Source of the DNA: Methanobacteriota archaeon
GTDB taxonomy: Archaea > Methanobacteriota > Methanobacteria > Methanobacteriales > Methanobacteriaceae
DNA: 36,687 nucleotides
NCBI GenBank assembly: GCA_023436175.1
Contig: JAEZKE010000004.1
Coordinates: 1 to 36,687, forward strand
Direction: 5' to 3'
The notes under the pieces were generated by a model that was given only the letters and a program-made list of their open reading frames with translations, was not told where the DNA came from and did no database searches. Position 1 is the first letter of the stretch. The number at the start of each line of letters is the position of its first letter. Of this stretch, positions 16,186-24,057 are shown in pieces. A program made the translations under genes and the position numbers.

Positions 16186-17076
16186 ATGAGCAACAAACAA
16201 GCTGAGGACGTATTGAATACAATTAATAAAAGTATTTCTTTAAGTCAGGGAAACATATTTCAACTAAGGAGAGATCTTGAACAGTTATATCTTAAATTCA
16301 GCTCTAAACAGGAGTTTAATGTAAAACTTCAAAATGTTAGTGATATTTCTGGATTTAAAATTTGTGCTGAAAATGTTCAAAATGACCATATAGTACTTTT
16401 TTTCCACGGAGGTAGTTTTACAGCGGGCTCTACAAAGGATCATCTTGATCTATGTGGAAAATTATCTCATGCAACAGGCGTTTGCGTTTTTAGTATTGAT
16501 TACAGGCTTGCGCCAGAACATAAGTTTCCCGATGCTGTAGAAGACTGCTTAATGTCCTATTTATGGCTTCTAAAGCAGGGAATAGAACCAAAAGATATTG
16601 TTATTGCAGGAATATCTGCTGGGGGAACTCTAGCATTATCTACACTTTTATCTCTAAGAGATAACGGAGTTGAACTTCCAAGAGCAGCTGTATGCATGTC
16701 ACCAGTAGTAGATATGTTATTTGAAGGCCAATCAATAATTACAAATAGAGGAAAAGACTGGATCACTCAAGAAAGACTTGAAAAATCAAGAAAAATGTAT
16801 TTAAAAGGCAATACACTGACTCAACCTTTGGCTTCACCCATTTATGCAGATCTACATGGATTACCGCCCCTTATGATCCAGGTTGGCAGCAATGAACTGC
16901 TTCTCGATGATATTATAAAATTTCATAAAAAAGCAGTTGAATCTGAAGTAGAAGTAAGTTTTGAACTCTGGAAAGATATGTTTCACAGTTTCCAGATTTT
17001 TTCATCATCTATTGAAGAAGGGCAAAATGCCATTGATAGTGCGGGGATATATATAAAAAAGGTGCTATCGCTATAA
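16186..17076 (+). CDS. Alpha/beta hydrolase, hormone-sensitive-lipase-type esterase
   Basis: The 296-residue carboxylesterase belongs to the HSL/alpha-beta hydrolase_3 family. The oxyanion-hole motif is HGGS (74-77, a common variant of HGGG), YRLAPEHKFP follows (106-115), the nucleophile elbow is GISAGG with S144, and the other triad members are likely D241 (NELLLDD) and H267 (DMFHSF). It should cleave short-chain esters. GAAAGGAG upstream supports ATG 16186. It starts a rightward run of hydrolase and acetyltransferase genes and is divergent from padR. There is no signal peptide, so it is cytosolic. Such enzymes are commoner in bacteria than in methanogens, and transfer is possible. Confidence 0.88.
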   Translation: MSNKQAEDVLNTINKSISLSQGNIFQLRRDLEQLYLKFSSKQEFNVKLQNVSDISGFKICAENVQNDHIVLFFHGGSFTAGSTKDHLDLCGKLSHATGVCVFSIDYRLAPEHKFPDAVEDCLMSYLWLLKQGIEPKDIVIAGISAGGTLALSTLLSLRDNGVELPRAAVCMSPVVDMLFEGQSIITNRGKDWITQERLEKSRKMYLKGNTLTQPLASPIYADLHGLPPLMIQVGSNELLLDDIIKFHKKAVESEVEVSFELWKDMFHSFQIFSSSIEEGQNAIDSAGIYIKKVLSL

Positions 17077-17155
17077 TTACTGTTAAATTATCTAAATTTA
17101 TAAAAATGATTAATAACTCACTTTATAAAGATATAAATAAATCAGAGGAATATTT

Positions 17156-17791
17156 ATGAAAACTATACTTTGTTACGGTGATTCACTTACATGGGGTTAC
17201 CACCCTGCAACGGGTAAACGTATTGCAAGAGATAAAAGATGGCCTGGAGTTTTAAGGAATGATCTAAATGAAAATTATTTTGTAATTGAAGAAGGGCTAA
17301 ACGGTAGAACAACTTTATGGGATGATCCATTACATGGGGGCCATAAAAATGGAATGACATACCTTATACCATGTCTTGCATCCCATAGACCAGTTGATCT
17401 TGTAATATTATTTTTAGGTACCAATGATCTTAAAACACGTTTTTCTCTTTCAGCTGCAGAAATTGCCCGCAGTATTCGTGTTTTAGTGGATCTAATTATT
17501 AAAAGCGGGGCAGGTTCTCATGAAAATGCACCAGAACTATTATTAGTTGCTCCACCGCTGATTACAGAATTATCCAATTTCACCGGGGAATTTGAAAGTG
17601 GAAAAGCTAAATCACGCCTATTGGGCACTTATTACAAGCAGGTAGCTGAAGAATATAATATTCATTTCTTAGACGCTTCAGAAGTAGTTACCCCCAGTGA
17701 TTTAGATGGGATTCATTTAGATGTTGATGAACACGCTAAACTTGGCCATGTAATGGCAGATACTGTTAGAAAAATTATGGAGATAAAATGA
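17156..17791 (+). CDS. SGNH/GDSL hydrolase, arylesterase-like
   Basis: The 211-residue SGNH-fold hydrolase has all four blocks visible: block I GDSL at 8-11 with nucleophile S10, block II glycine in EEGLNGRTT (46-53), block III GTND (88-91, N90), and block V DGIHLD (184-189, D184/H187). RTTLWDDP and PLITELSNFTGEF resemble the mycobacterial acyltransferase/arylesterase subgroup. It likely hydrolyses small esters or lactones in the cytosol. AGAGGAATATT supports the start. The stop overlaps the next ATG (ATGA). The close resemblance to a mainly bacterial subgroup suggests horizontal acquisition. Confidence 0.87.
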   Translation: MKTILCYGDSLTWGYHPATGKRIARDKRWPGVLRNDLNENYFVIEEGLNGRTTLWDDPLHGGHKNGMTYLIPCLASHRPVDLVILFLGTNDLKTRFSLSAAEIARSIRVLVDLIIKSGAGSHENAPELLLVAPPLITELSNFTGEFESGKAKSRLLGTYYKQVAEEYNIHFLDASEVVTPSDLDGIHLDVDEHAKLGHVMADTVRKIMEIK

Positions 17792-18357
17792 AGGTTGAAC
17801 TTGTAAAATATGACCCCAAATGGAAATCACTTTTTGAAATTGAGAAAAAAAAGCTCCTTAATGTAATTAATTCTAAAGAAATTGAAGTAGAGCACATTGG
17901 CAGTACTTCCATTCCTGACATCTATTCAAAACCCATAATTGATATAATGATTGGTGTAAAAGAAAAACAGTTAGATAACTATATAAATTCAATAATATCC
18001 CTTGGATATACATATGTACAGAAATATGAGATTTGTATGCCTTTTCGAAGATATTTTTTCAAGCCTAAAAATTTAGATATGCAATTTCCAAAGATAATTG
18101 GCTTTAATGATCCAGATATCAATAAAGAAAATAATGATAGTTTTCACATCCATATGGTTAAAATTAATTCAGATTTCTGGATAAAGCATTTGCTATTTCG
18201 AAATTACCTGAGAAATAACTATAAAGCAAGAAAAGAATATGAAAATACTAAAAAAGCACTTGCAAAAATGGAATGGGATAGTGTTAATGACTATGCAGAT
18301 GCTAAATCAGATTGTATATCAAAAATATTAGAAGATATGAAAAATAGTAAGAATTAA
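17788..18357 (+). CDS. GrpB family (UPF0157) protein
   Basis: The 189-residue protein belongs to the GrpB/UPF0157 family, a nucleotidyltransferase-like fold of unknown activity. It opens with VELVKYDPKWKSLFEIEK and continues with the diagnostic VEHIGSTSIPDIYSKPIIDIMIGV, then HIHMVKINSDFWIKHLLFRNYLR near the middle. Its ATG overlaps the stop of the GDSL hydrolase by four bases, so the two are probably translationally coupled. GrpB proteins sometimes appear beside or fused to dephospho-CoA kinase; no such partner is here. Confidence 0.88.
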   Translation: MKVELVKYDPKWKSLFEIEKKKLLNVINSKEIEVEHIGSTSIPDIYSKPIIDIMIGVKEKQLDNYINSIISLGYTYVQKYEICMPFRRYFFKPKNLDMQFPKIIGFNDPDINKENNDSFHIHMVKINSDFWIKHLLFRNYLRNNYKARKEYENTKKALAKMEWDSVNDYADAKSDCISKILEDMKNSKN

Positions 18358-18452
18358 CTATTTTAAGTTCAATCAATAAATTTCTATAGGTTAAACTGAA
18401 TAAATATACATTAATTAATCTTAAAATAAATTAATTTTATAAAAGTCGAGGG

Positions 18453-19037
18453 ATGAAAAAAGTGAGAATAAGACCAGGATTTCCCAAACTATCTACTAAA
18501 CGATTAATCTTACGGAGAATGACCAGTAAAGATGCAGAAACACTATTCAAGTTTTGGTCAGATAATGAAGTTACAAAATACATGAATATGAATTCTTTTG
18601 TAAATATTGAACAGGCATCATACATGATTAACTTTTTAAACAACCTGTTTAAAAATAAAGAGGGCATTAGATGGGGAATTATCAGAAAAAAAGATAATAC
18701 TCTTATTGGAACCTGCGGTTTTAATACATGGGTTAAAAGAAGCTCCAGGGGAGAAATTGGATACGAATTAGGTCAAGAGTACTGGGGAAAAGGATACGCC
18801 ACAGAGGCGTTGAAAGAAGTGATCAGATTTGGATTTGAAGAAACTTTACTGAATCGTGTTGATGCATACGTTGTTCCTGAAGCGACACGATCCATAAGGG
18901 TACTTGAAAAACTTGATTTTAGTAAAGAAGGGACTCTCAGAGAATATGGATACTGGAATAACCGGTACTGGAGCGAGCATATATATGCGTTACTGAGAAA
19001 AGAATGGATTCGTTCTAAAAGGTCAGAAATAAGGTGA
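18453..19037 (+). CDS. GNAT acetyltransferase, RimJ/RimL type
   Basis: The 194-residue N-acetyltransferase is of the RimJ/RimL-like GNAT subgroup. It starts with KLSTKRLILRRMTSKDAETLFKF, the acetyl-CoA binding segment is ELGQEYWGKGYATEALKEVIRFGF, and NRVDAYVVPEATRSIRVLEKLDFSKEGTLREYGY gives the conserved C-terminal half. The acceptor could be a protein N-terminus or a small molecule. The ATG follows GAGGG with short spacing. It lies 95 bases after grpB and 11 bases before the HEAT-repeat gene. Confidence 0.87.
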   Translation: MKKVRIRPGFPKLSTKRLILRRMTSKDAETLFKFWSDNEVTKYMNMNSFVNIEQASYMINFLNNLFKNKEGIRWGIIRKKDNTLIGTCGFNTWVKRSSRGEIGYELGQEYWGKGYATEALKEVIRFGFEETLLNRVDAYVVPEATRSIRVLEKLDFSKEGTLREYGYWNNRYWSEHIYALLRKEWIRSKRSEIR

Positions 19038-19048
19038 TTAAATGACTT

Positions 19049-19951
19049 GTGAAGTTAGAAAAGCAAGTTAAGACTGTTATATTCCGTCAGATGACATGGA
19101 AAGAAAAATACGGGTTTATAATGAGAGCAATTATAATGGCAAACTGTGAAGATAAAAAGAAATGTAATAGGAAAAATAGGGGGCAAATTTCATCAGAAGA
19201 AGTTGAAGCATACGTCCACTATGGAACAGAACATTTAATTGAAATGTTAGATACAGATAGCCCTCAAAAAAGAACAATTGCTGCAACTATATTAGGAAAT
19301 AGAAGAGATGAAAAAGGAATATTGCCATTATGTACTGCTTTAAAGGAAGAAAAAGCACTTTATTCAAGAATTGCCATGTCTGAAGCCCTGGGTAAAATGG
19401 GAGAGGCAGCAGTTCCCCCACTAATCAAACTACTGGGCAAGATCGGAACTAATCAGGAAGTAAAGTTACCAAAAAAATATTTTAACAAGAAAAGCTTTCC
19501 GCTGGCACGTGATATGGCTGCAAGGACCATCATAAAAATTGGAAATCCCGCCACCCCATATTTAATTAAAATAGTAGAAGAACAAGATGATTATATCGTA
19601 CAACAGGCAATTGACGCTTTGGGCGGGATAGCGGCTAAGACATGTGATAAAAGTGCATTACCCGTACTGATTAATGGCCTTGAAATACATTCAGATAATA
19701 AAATTACATTCTGGAAAATAGTCAGGTCGTTAAGTGGGTTTAAATATAGTACCGAAGCATTGCTACCACTGCTAAATATTTTAGAAAATGATTACGATGC
19801 TGCAATTATCTGGGAATCTGCAAGGACTTTAGGCCAGATCGGTGTCAACAGGCCCGATGTTGTTGAAGCACTTTGTAAATTAAAAGAAAATAATCACCCA
19901 GAAATTGAAAAAGCAACGGAAAATGCGCTACAAATCTTGAAAATTACATAA
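19049..19951 (+). CDS. HEAT-repeat protein (PBS lyase-type repeats)
   Basis: The roughly 300-residue protein is built from alpha-helical HEAT-like repeats starting near residue 55. Repeats are recognisable as PQKRTIAATILGNRRDEKGI, SRIAMSEALGKMGEAAVPPLIKLL, RDMAARTIIKIGNPATPYLIKIV, VQQAIDALGGIAAK and IIWESARTLGQIGVN. Such scaffolds bind proteins; no catalytic residues are expected. The start is uncertain. GTG 19049 is 10 bases from GGTGAT (19033-19038), but that site better serves ATG 19042, which reads only nine codons before TAA. In-frame ATGs at residues 15, 26 and 30 are alternatives. The product and its partner are unknown. Confidence 0.82.
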   Translation: MKLEKQVKTVIFRQMTWKEKYGFIMRAIIMANCEDKKKCNRKNRGQISSEEVEAYVHYGTEHLIEMLDTDSPQKRTIAATILGNRRDEKGILPLCTALKEEKALYSRIAMSEALGKMGEAAVPPLIKLLGKIGTNQEVKLPKKYFNKKSFPLARDMAARTIIKIGNPATPYLIKIVEEQDDYIVQQAIDALGGIAAKTCDKSALPVLINGLEIHSDNKITFWKIVRSLSGFKYSTEALLPLLNILENDYDAAIIWESARTLGQIGVNRPDVVEALCKLKENNHPEIEKATENALQILKIT

Positions 19952-20018
19952 AATAACACTAATAAAATTAAATTTGAAAAGTAATAAATGCAACGAGGAA
20001 TATGCATGTCAAGATATA

Positions 20019-20347
20019 ATGTTGGGAAAAACAAATGAAAACGGTTATATTAAAGTTCTTGAGGGGATAGAACGGAAAACCTTAATTTATGGAGATAATA
20101 AACTTTTAACTGAGTTCAAATTAGAAAAAGGTAAAATATTACCCTCCCCCACAGCCATCCTGAAGAGCAGACTGGTTACCTTGTATTAGGTCATATAATA
20201 CTGATCATCAATGGCGAAAGGCATGAAATGAAAGCAGGGGACAGCTGGGCAATTCCCGGAAATGAGGAACATTGTGCAGAAACAATTGAAGAGTCAGTTG
20301 CTGTTGAGATATTTTCGCCAGTTAGAGATGATTATATTCCCAAATAA
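20019..20347 (+). pseudogene. Cupin-domain protein, frameshifted
   Basis: Two reading frames join to one small cupin of about 110 residues. The first (ATG 20019) reads MLGKTNENGYIKVLEGIERK through LTEFKLEKGKILP and then runs into a TAG at 20187-20189. The other frame supplies HSHPEEQTGYLVLGHI, INGERHEMKAGDSWAIP and GNEEHCAETIEESVAVEIFSPVRDDYIPK, ending at 20347. The junction is the C-rich tract 20141-20151. Both cupin motifs are present (HSHPEEQ and PGNEEHC with metal-binding histidines), so the gene is otherwise intact. It may be a recent pseudogene or a base-count error in the tract. Confidence 0.83.
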
Positions 20348-20354
20348 AATCATT

Positions 20355-20996
20355 TTACTTCTTTTTTCCGATATAATAAAAACCATTTGATTTATGACCG
20401 TTCATAGTATCAAAAACTGTTTTCTCAAATACAATCTTTTTAAAATTTTTTGTTAATTTTAAAATGTGTTCTTCAGTGTGATGTCTTAAAACAGCGCCTT
20501 CAGAAAGTTCAAAAATTCCATATGCCCCATATTTATTTTCATATTTTTGGTATCGTTCGAGATTTCTTTTATCCTGATTTATTAGAAAATCAGTGAGGTA
20601 TAGAATCCCACCATCTTTAAGTACCCTTGAGATTTCTGAAATTATATTTTCCTGTTCCTCATTTTTAATATTAGATGTGAGTACCGCAATAAGAAGTACA
20701 GCATCGAATTCATTGTCTGGAAATGGAATTTTATCCCCATCAGTTTTAATAAGGTTTAAATAAGGATACAGCCTTAATCCCCTATTTATCATACCCTGGG
20801 AGTAATCAACGCCCTTTAAATTTTTAAAACCACGGTTGTATAGTTCATTTAGGATTCTTCCATATCCGCATCCAACATCCAATATACTCCTACCCTTTGA
20901 AACATGTTTTTCGAACTCTTCAATTTTAAAAGGAGTTGGAAATTCCTTTTTTTCGGCTGCGTCGTCCCAGTATTTTTGAGCAGAATTCTTTTTCAT
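20355..20996 (-). CDS. Class I SAM-dependent methyltransferase
   Basis: The 213-residue methyltransferase has motif I ILDVGCGYGRILNEL (38-52), a motif II acidic region in LKGVDYSQGMINRG, and FPDNEFDAVLLIAVL followed by EISRVLKDGGILYLTDF, a Methyltransf_11-type pattern. Small molecules are the usual substrates. Its ATG abuts the TAA of the tetR gene with no spacer, making it the last gene of the minus-strand operon. Physical coupling to the regulator suggests that it acts on the same compound or response. Confidence 0.87.
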   Translation of the reverse strand: MKKNSAQKYWDDAAEKKEFPTPFKIEEFEKHVSKGRSILDVGCGYGRILNELYNRGFKNLKGVDYSQGMINRGLRLYPYLNLIKTDGDKIPFPDNEFDAVLLIAVLTSNIKNEEQENIISEISRVLKDGGILYLTDFLINQDKRNLERYQKYENKYGAYGIFELSEGAVLRHHTEEHILKLTKNFKKIVFEKTVFDTMNGHKSNGFYYIGKKK

Positions 20997-21623
20997 TTAG
21001 TTCCCCCCAAATTCAAGTAGATTGAACTCATTTTCTTCAATTCCGGCCACTCTTGCTAAGAAAATTTCCAGAGCCCGTATTTTTCTGTAATATTCTTCAT
21101 CACTTTGGGTAAATTTTAGGCTGTCACCTAAATTTTCCACTATGTACCCCACATATTCCACAGTTTCTCTCGGGAATTCAATATTAAATATTCCTTCATC
21201 AACTCCCTGTTCAACAATCTGAGTCATTAAAGGGAGTATTATCTCACGAGACTTTTTTCGATGTTCTCGATACATAACTGCATTACCTTCCTTTTGAAAA
21301 AACTCATTTATGTTCTGTTTAGCTCTTCGTGATTTTATTGTCATGCCAAATATGATCTGCATTTTTTTTAGGGCATCCATCTCTTCATTTGCCACTAAAT
21401 CCAACATAAAATCTTTCCATGAGGTTAAATTATCATTTATTACCTCTTCCATTACTCCTTTTTTTGATTTGAAGTAGTAAAAGAATGATCCATGAGACAT
21501 GCCTACTTTATTTGTAATATCGCTGACTGAAGTTTGATCAAATCCTTTTTCTATAAATAGCGCTCTAGCAGCTGCTATAAATTCTTTTTTTCGTGTTTCT
21601 GGGTCTTTAGTTATTCGGGCCAT
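20997..21623 (-). CDS. TetR family transcriptional regulator
   Basis: The roughly 208-residue regulator has an N-terminal TetR helix-turn-helix: ARITKDPETRKKEFIAAARALFIEKGFDQTSVSDITNKVGMSHGSFFYYFKSKKGVMEEV. The ligand-binding C-terminal region is divergent. ATG 21623 is preferred over GTG 21632 because the GTGA at 21629-21632 is a likely ribosome binding site and MARITKDPE is the usual opening. It is the fifth gene of the redox operon, and the perfect palindrome TTGACTGACTGTCAGTCAA in that operon's promoter has the size and symmetry of a TetR-family operator. Autorepression with release by a ligand is the expected mode (inference). Confidence 0.9.
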   Translation of the reverse strand: MARITKDPETRKKEFIAAARALFIEKGFDQTSVSDITNKVGMSHGSFFYYFKSKKGVMEEVINDNLTSWKDFMLDLVANEEMDALKKMQIIFGMTIKSRRAKQNINEFFQKEGNAVMYREHRKKSREIILPLMTQIVEQGVDEGIFNIEFPRETVEYVGYIVENLGDSLKFTQSDEEYYRKIRALEIFLARVAGIEENEFNLLEFGGN

Positions 21624-21747
21624 GATTTTCACGTTAAATTTTTAATTAATTTTAGTGAGAAATTTAATTAATTTATCATTATTTAGTAGTTTATATCCTA
21701 TGGTCTTTAAGATATCACTGCCCATATTATATGCCTACAGAATTTAT

Positions 21748-22428
21748 TTATGAGCCCAGTTTTTCCCCAAATTCTTCAGCTAATTTTTCTGCTTGAGCTT
21801 TATTCTTACTAAACAACATTAAAGTACCTGTAACATTTCCACCGCGTTCTTTAATCTTATATTCTGTTGAATTCAATGAAGAGTACCCTCCTGCTGTGAT
21901 AAATAAGGCAACTTTCTTTCCTTCCAAATTAGATGCCTGATCTATGTACGATTTAATAGCTGCCACCGGGCCGTTGTTCCAGGTAGGACTGCCTATAACT
22001 ACTAAATCATAGCCACTGACATCCAAATTAACGGGTTTAATATCTACAGTGTGCCCCCCACAACTTTTAAGCATGTGCAACACATTTCCATCAGCAGGTT
22101 CAACTCTTAGAACTGTTACTTCCCAATTTTTAGATACAAGACCTTGAGCAACGGCATAAGCTGTTTGTTCACAGTATCCCCCACCATATATATCAGAGTA
22201 AGTCCCATCATCATTCTTGGAACCTAAACTATAATAAACTACCAGAGCATTACCTACTGGTTCTCCAGCAGGTTTAAGAGTAGTTGAAACTGGTGAATTA
22301 TCACTGTATGAAGAAGCCACAACAACCGCAGAAACAATTAATATTATAAAAATATAACCTAAAACTGCTAAACCCATTTTCCAACGTTTTCCCGACCTAA
22401 GTCCAGGTATTTTTTGCCAGAATTTCAT
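21748..22428 (-). CDS. Membrane-anchored flavodoxin-like protein
   Basis: The 226-residue protein has a basic N-terminus, one hydrophobic segment at about 18-40 (MGLAVLGYIFIILIVSAVVVA), a short S/T/P-rich linker, and a flavodoxin fold from about residue 59 (NALVVYYSLGS through KAQAEKLAEEFGEKL). DLVVIGSPTWNNGPVAAIKSYI is the FMN-domain middle motif. The usual phosphate loop T-x-T-G-N-T is replaced by an insert (SLGSKNDDGTYSDIYGGGYC). The positive-inside rule puts the flavodoxin domain outside the cell. AAGGGG upstream supports the start, 13 bases after the metallo-hydrolase gene. FMN binding is probable, not certain. Confidence 0.8.
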   Translation of the reverse strand: MKFWQKIPGLRSGKRWKMGLAVLGYIFIILIVSAVVVASSYSDNSPVSTTLKPAGEPVGNALVVYYSLGSKNDDGTYSDIYGGGYCEQTAYAVAQGLVSKNWEVTVLRVEPADGNVLHMLKSCGGHTVDIKPVNLDVSGYDLVVIGSPTWNNGPVAAIKSYIDQASNLEGKKVALFITAGGYSSLNSTEYKIKERGGNVTGTLMLFSKNKAQAEKLAEEFGEKLGS

Positions 22429-22441
22429 ATTTTCATGCCCC

Positions 22442-23068
22442 TTATATCAATTCATTTTTATCGTTTCGCTCAACGGGCTCTCCATGTGCCGGGCATACCC
22501 ATTTAAAATTTAAATCAGAAATTTTTTTAATAGAATCCCTTGAAATTTCAGTGTTCCAGTTCATAAATGATTTCATTGGCCCTATCTGTCCATTAGAAGT
22601 CCTTATTAAATCTCCAGCAAACAGGATATCTTTATATAATAAACATACATGTCCGGGAGTGTGTCCAGGAGTTGGTATAACTTTAATATCACTTACCTTC
22701 TGATCCTCATGATACGAATTTATATTTTCAGGTTTTTTTACACGCATAATAACTGAAACAAGCCTTTTAATCCCTTCACGATTTTTTTCACCGCAAATAT
22801 AAGGTATATCCTCTCTTGATGCCCATATTTTAGCTCCTGTTTCCGCTTCAAGCAAAGCAAGATTGCCTATATGGTCTACGTCATGGTGTGTTAATAAAAT
22901 ATGTTTAATATCCTGAGGCTTTATATTCATGGACTCTAATTCTTTTAAAATACCTTTTCCTTGTCCAGGCCGTCCGGTATCTATTAAAATTGTTTCTTCG
23001 CCCAAAATAATATAAGCATAATTACCTTTTGTTGCATCCAATGCATAGACATTTTCAGTTACTTTCAT
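22442..23068 (-). CDS. Metallo-beta-lactamase-fold hydrolase
   Basis: The roughly 208-residue hydrolase belongs to the glyoxalase II-like branch of the MBL superfamily. The metal-binding motif is LTHHDVDHIG (H61, D63, D65, H66), then TPGHTPGHVCLL and LFAGDLIRTSNG, with a final CPAHGEPV histidine. I place the start at ATG 23068 (MKVTENVYALDATKGNYAY), which matches the usual family opening. Reading frame upstream would overlap the preceding iron-sulfur gene. Its place between a disulfide-reductase-like protein and a flavodoxin suggests a thiol-ester or thiol-conjugate substrate, but that is inference. Confidence 0.88.
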   Translation of the reverse strand: MKVTENVYALDATKGNYAYIILGEETILIDTGRPGQGKGILKELESMNIKPQDIKHILLTHHDVDHIGNLALLEAETGAKIWASREDIPYICGEKNREGIKRLVSVIMRVKKPENINSYHEDQKVSDIKVIPTPGHTPGHVCLLYKDILFAGDLIRTSNGQIGPMKSFMNWNTEISRDSIKKISDLNFKWVCPAHGEPVERNDKNELI

Positions 23069-23099
23069 CTGTTCCACTTCCAATTTATTTAATAAAAAT

Positions 23100-24038
23100 T
23101 CATTTACCAGCGTGATATACCCTATTTTGATTCTCCAACAGCATATAAATATCTTCAACTCCATCCACACTTACTGACGACAGGTTAATATAGCAGAATG
23201 GACAGTATGTAACTATTTTTTCAGGGTTGTCTACTGTTTTTCTTGCTTTGGTACTTGCAAGTTGTCTATCGTGTATCATAACTCCACCACCTGCTCCACA
23301 ACATGGGCTTGCACCTTTATTTTTTGAGCCAGGTAATATTTTACGCACAGTACTGCTTTTCTCTTTGGCATGGCACGGATCCTGCACTGTAAAATTATTT
23401 CCTTTGATGGTCAATCCGTTTAACAGGTCAACTGCAAGAACTATCTCCGGGTTGAACCCATCATATCCTCTATAATATTTATTAAAAGCATTATAACAAC
23501 CAGGACATATTGTTATAATTCGTTTAACTCCAGCTGCTTTGAATTTTGCAATATTTTTTTCTACTGCTTCTAACCCAGAGGTATGGTCACCTAAATTAAA
23601 TAATATGTTACCACAACAGGTTTCATTACTGATAACGCCGTATTCTACACTCTCACTTTTAAGCAGGCTCTCTACAGCTTCAAGTATCTCCGGTGTTTTA
23701 TGTGTGGGTGTACATCCTTTAAACAATACAGTTTCCATATCACAATGTTCAGGGGAATTATTTGTAATGATACCATAAGAATTACCTGTTTCCCTAATAT
23801 TTCTGCTAATTTCCACCAAATGAGAAGAAATAATGCTTTTATTTACCGCTTTTTCTCTGGTACCTCTATTGAAACCAGCAAGACCACAGCTATTGCATAA
23901 AGTACATCTGTATAGTTTATTAAGGTCTTTTTTATTCAGGCTGCCAGTTATTCTTATCTTTAAATTACAGTATAAAGAATTTAATGGAGAACAGTCGGTT
24001 CCATTATTACTGTCTTCTTGTAGTTTAATTTCAGTCAT
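23100..24038 (-). CDS. Heterodisulfide-reductase-like iron-sulfur protein (two CCG domains)
   Basis: The 312-residue protein has two cysteine-rich CCG domains as in HdrD/HdrB, GlpC and LutA: the first with C109, C141-C142 (ETCCGN) and C178/C181 (CPGC); the second with C222 (DPCHAKE), C246-C247 (PCCGAGGG) and C279/C282 (CPFC). Each pattern can bind a special 4Fe-4S centre that acts on disulfides or hydroxy acids. The N-terminal ferredoxin motif is reduced to C45-x2-C48-x2-C51-G without the usual fourth CP. AAGGAGAAG supports ATG 24038. It follows the broken PPOX gene by 19 bases. It probably moves electrons to or from a thiol/disulfide pair, perhaps with the flavodoxin. Confidence 0.85.
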   Translation of the reverse strand: MTEIKLQEDSNNGTDCSPLNSLYCNLKIRITGSLNKKDLNKLYRCTLCNSCGLAGFNRGTREKAVNKSIISSHLVEISRNIRETGNSYGIITNNSPEHCDMETVLFKGCTPTHKTPEILEAVESLLKSESVEYGVISNETCCGNILFNLGDHTSGLEAVEKNIAKFKAAGVKRIITICPGCYNAFNKYYRGYDGFNPEIVLAVDLLNGLTIKGNNFTVQDPCHAKEKSSTVRKILPGSKNKGASPCCGAGGGVMIHDRQLASTKARKTVDNPEKIVTYCPFCYINLSSVSVDGVEDIYMLLENQNRVYHAGK

Positions 24039-24057
24039 TTAAACTTCTCCTTAAGTT

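Noticed and set aside
19042..19071. Nine-codon ORF with a good ribosome binding site
   Set aside because: Too short to support as a gene; recorded only as a start-site puzzle for the HEAT-repeat gene.
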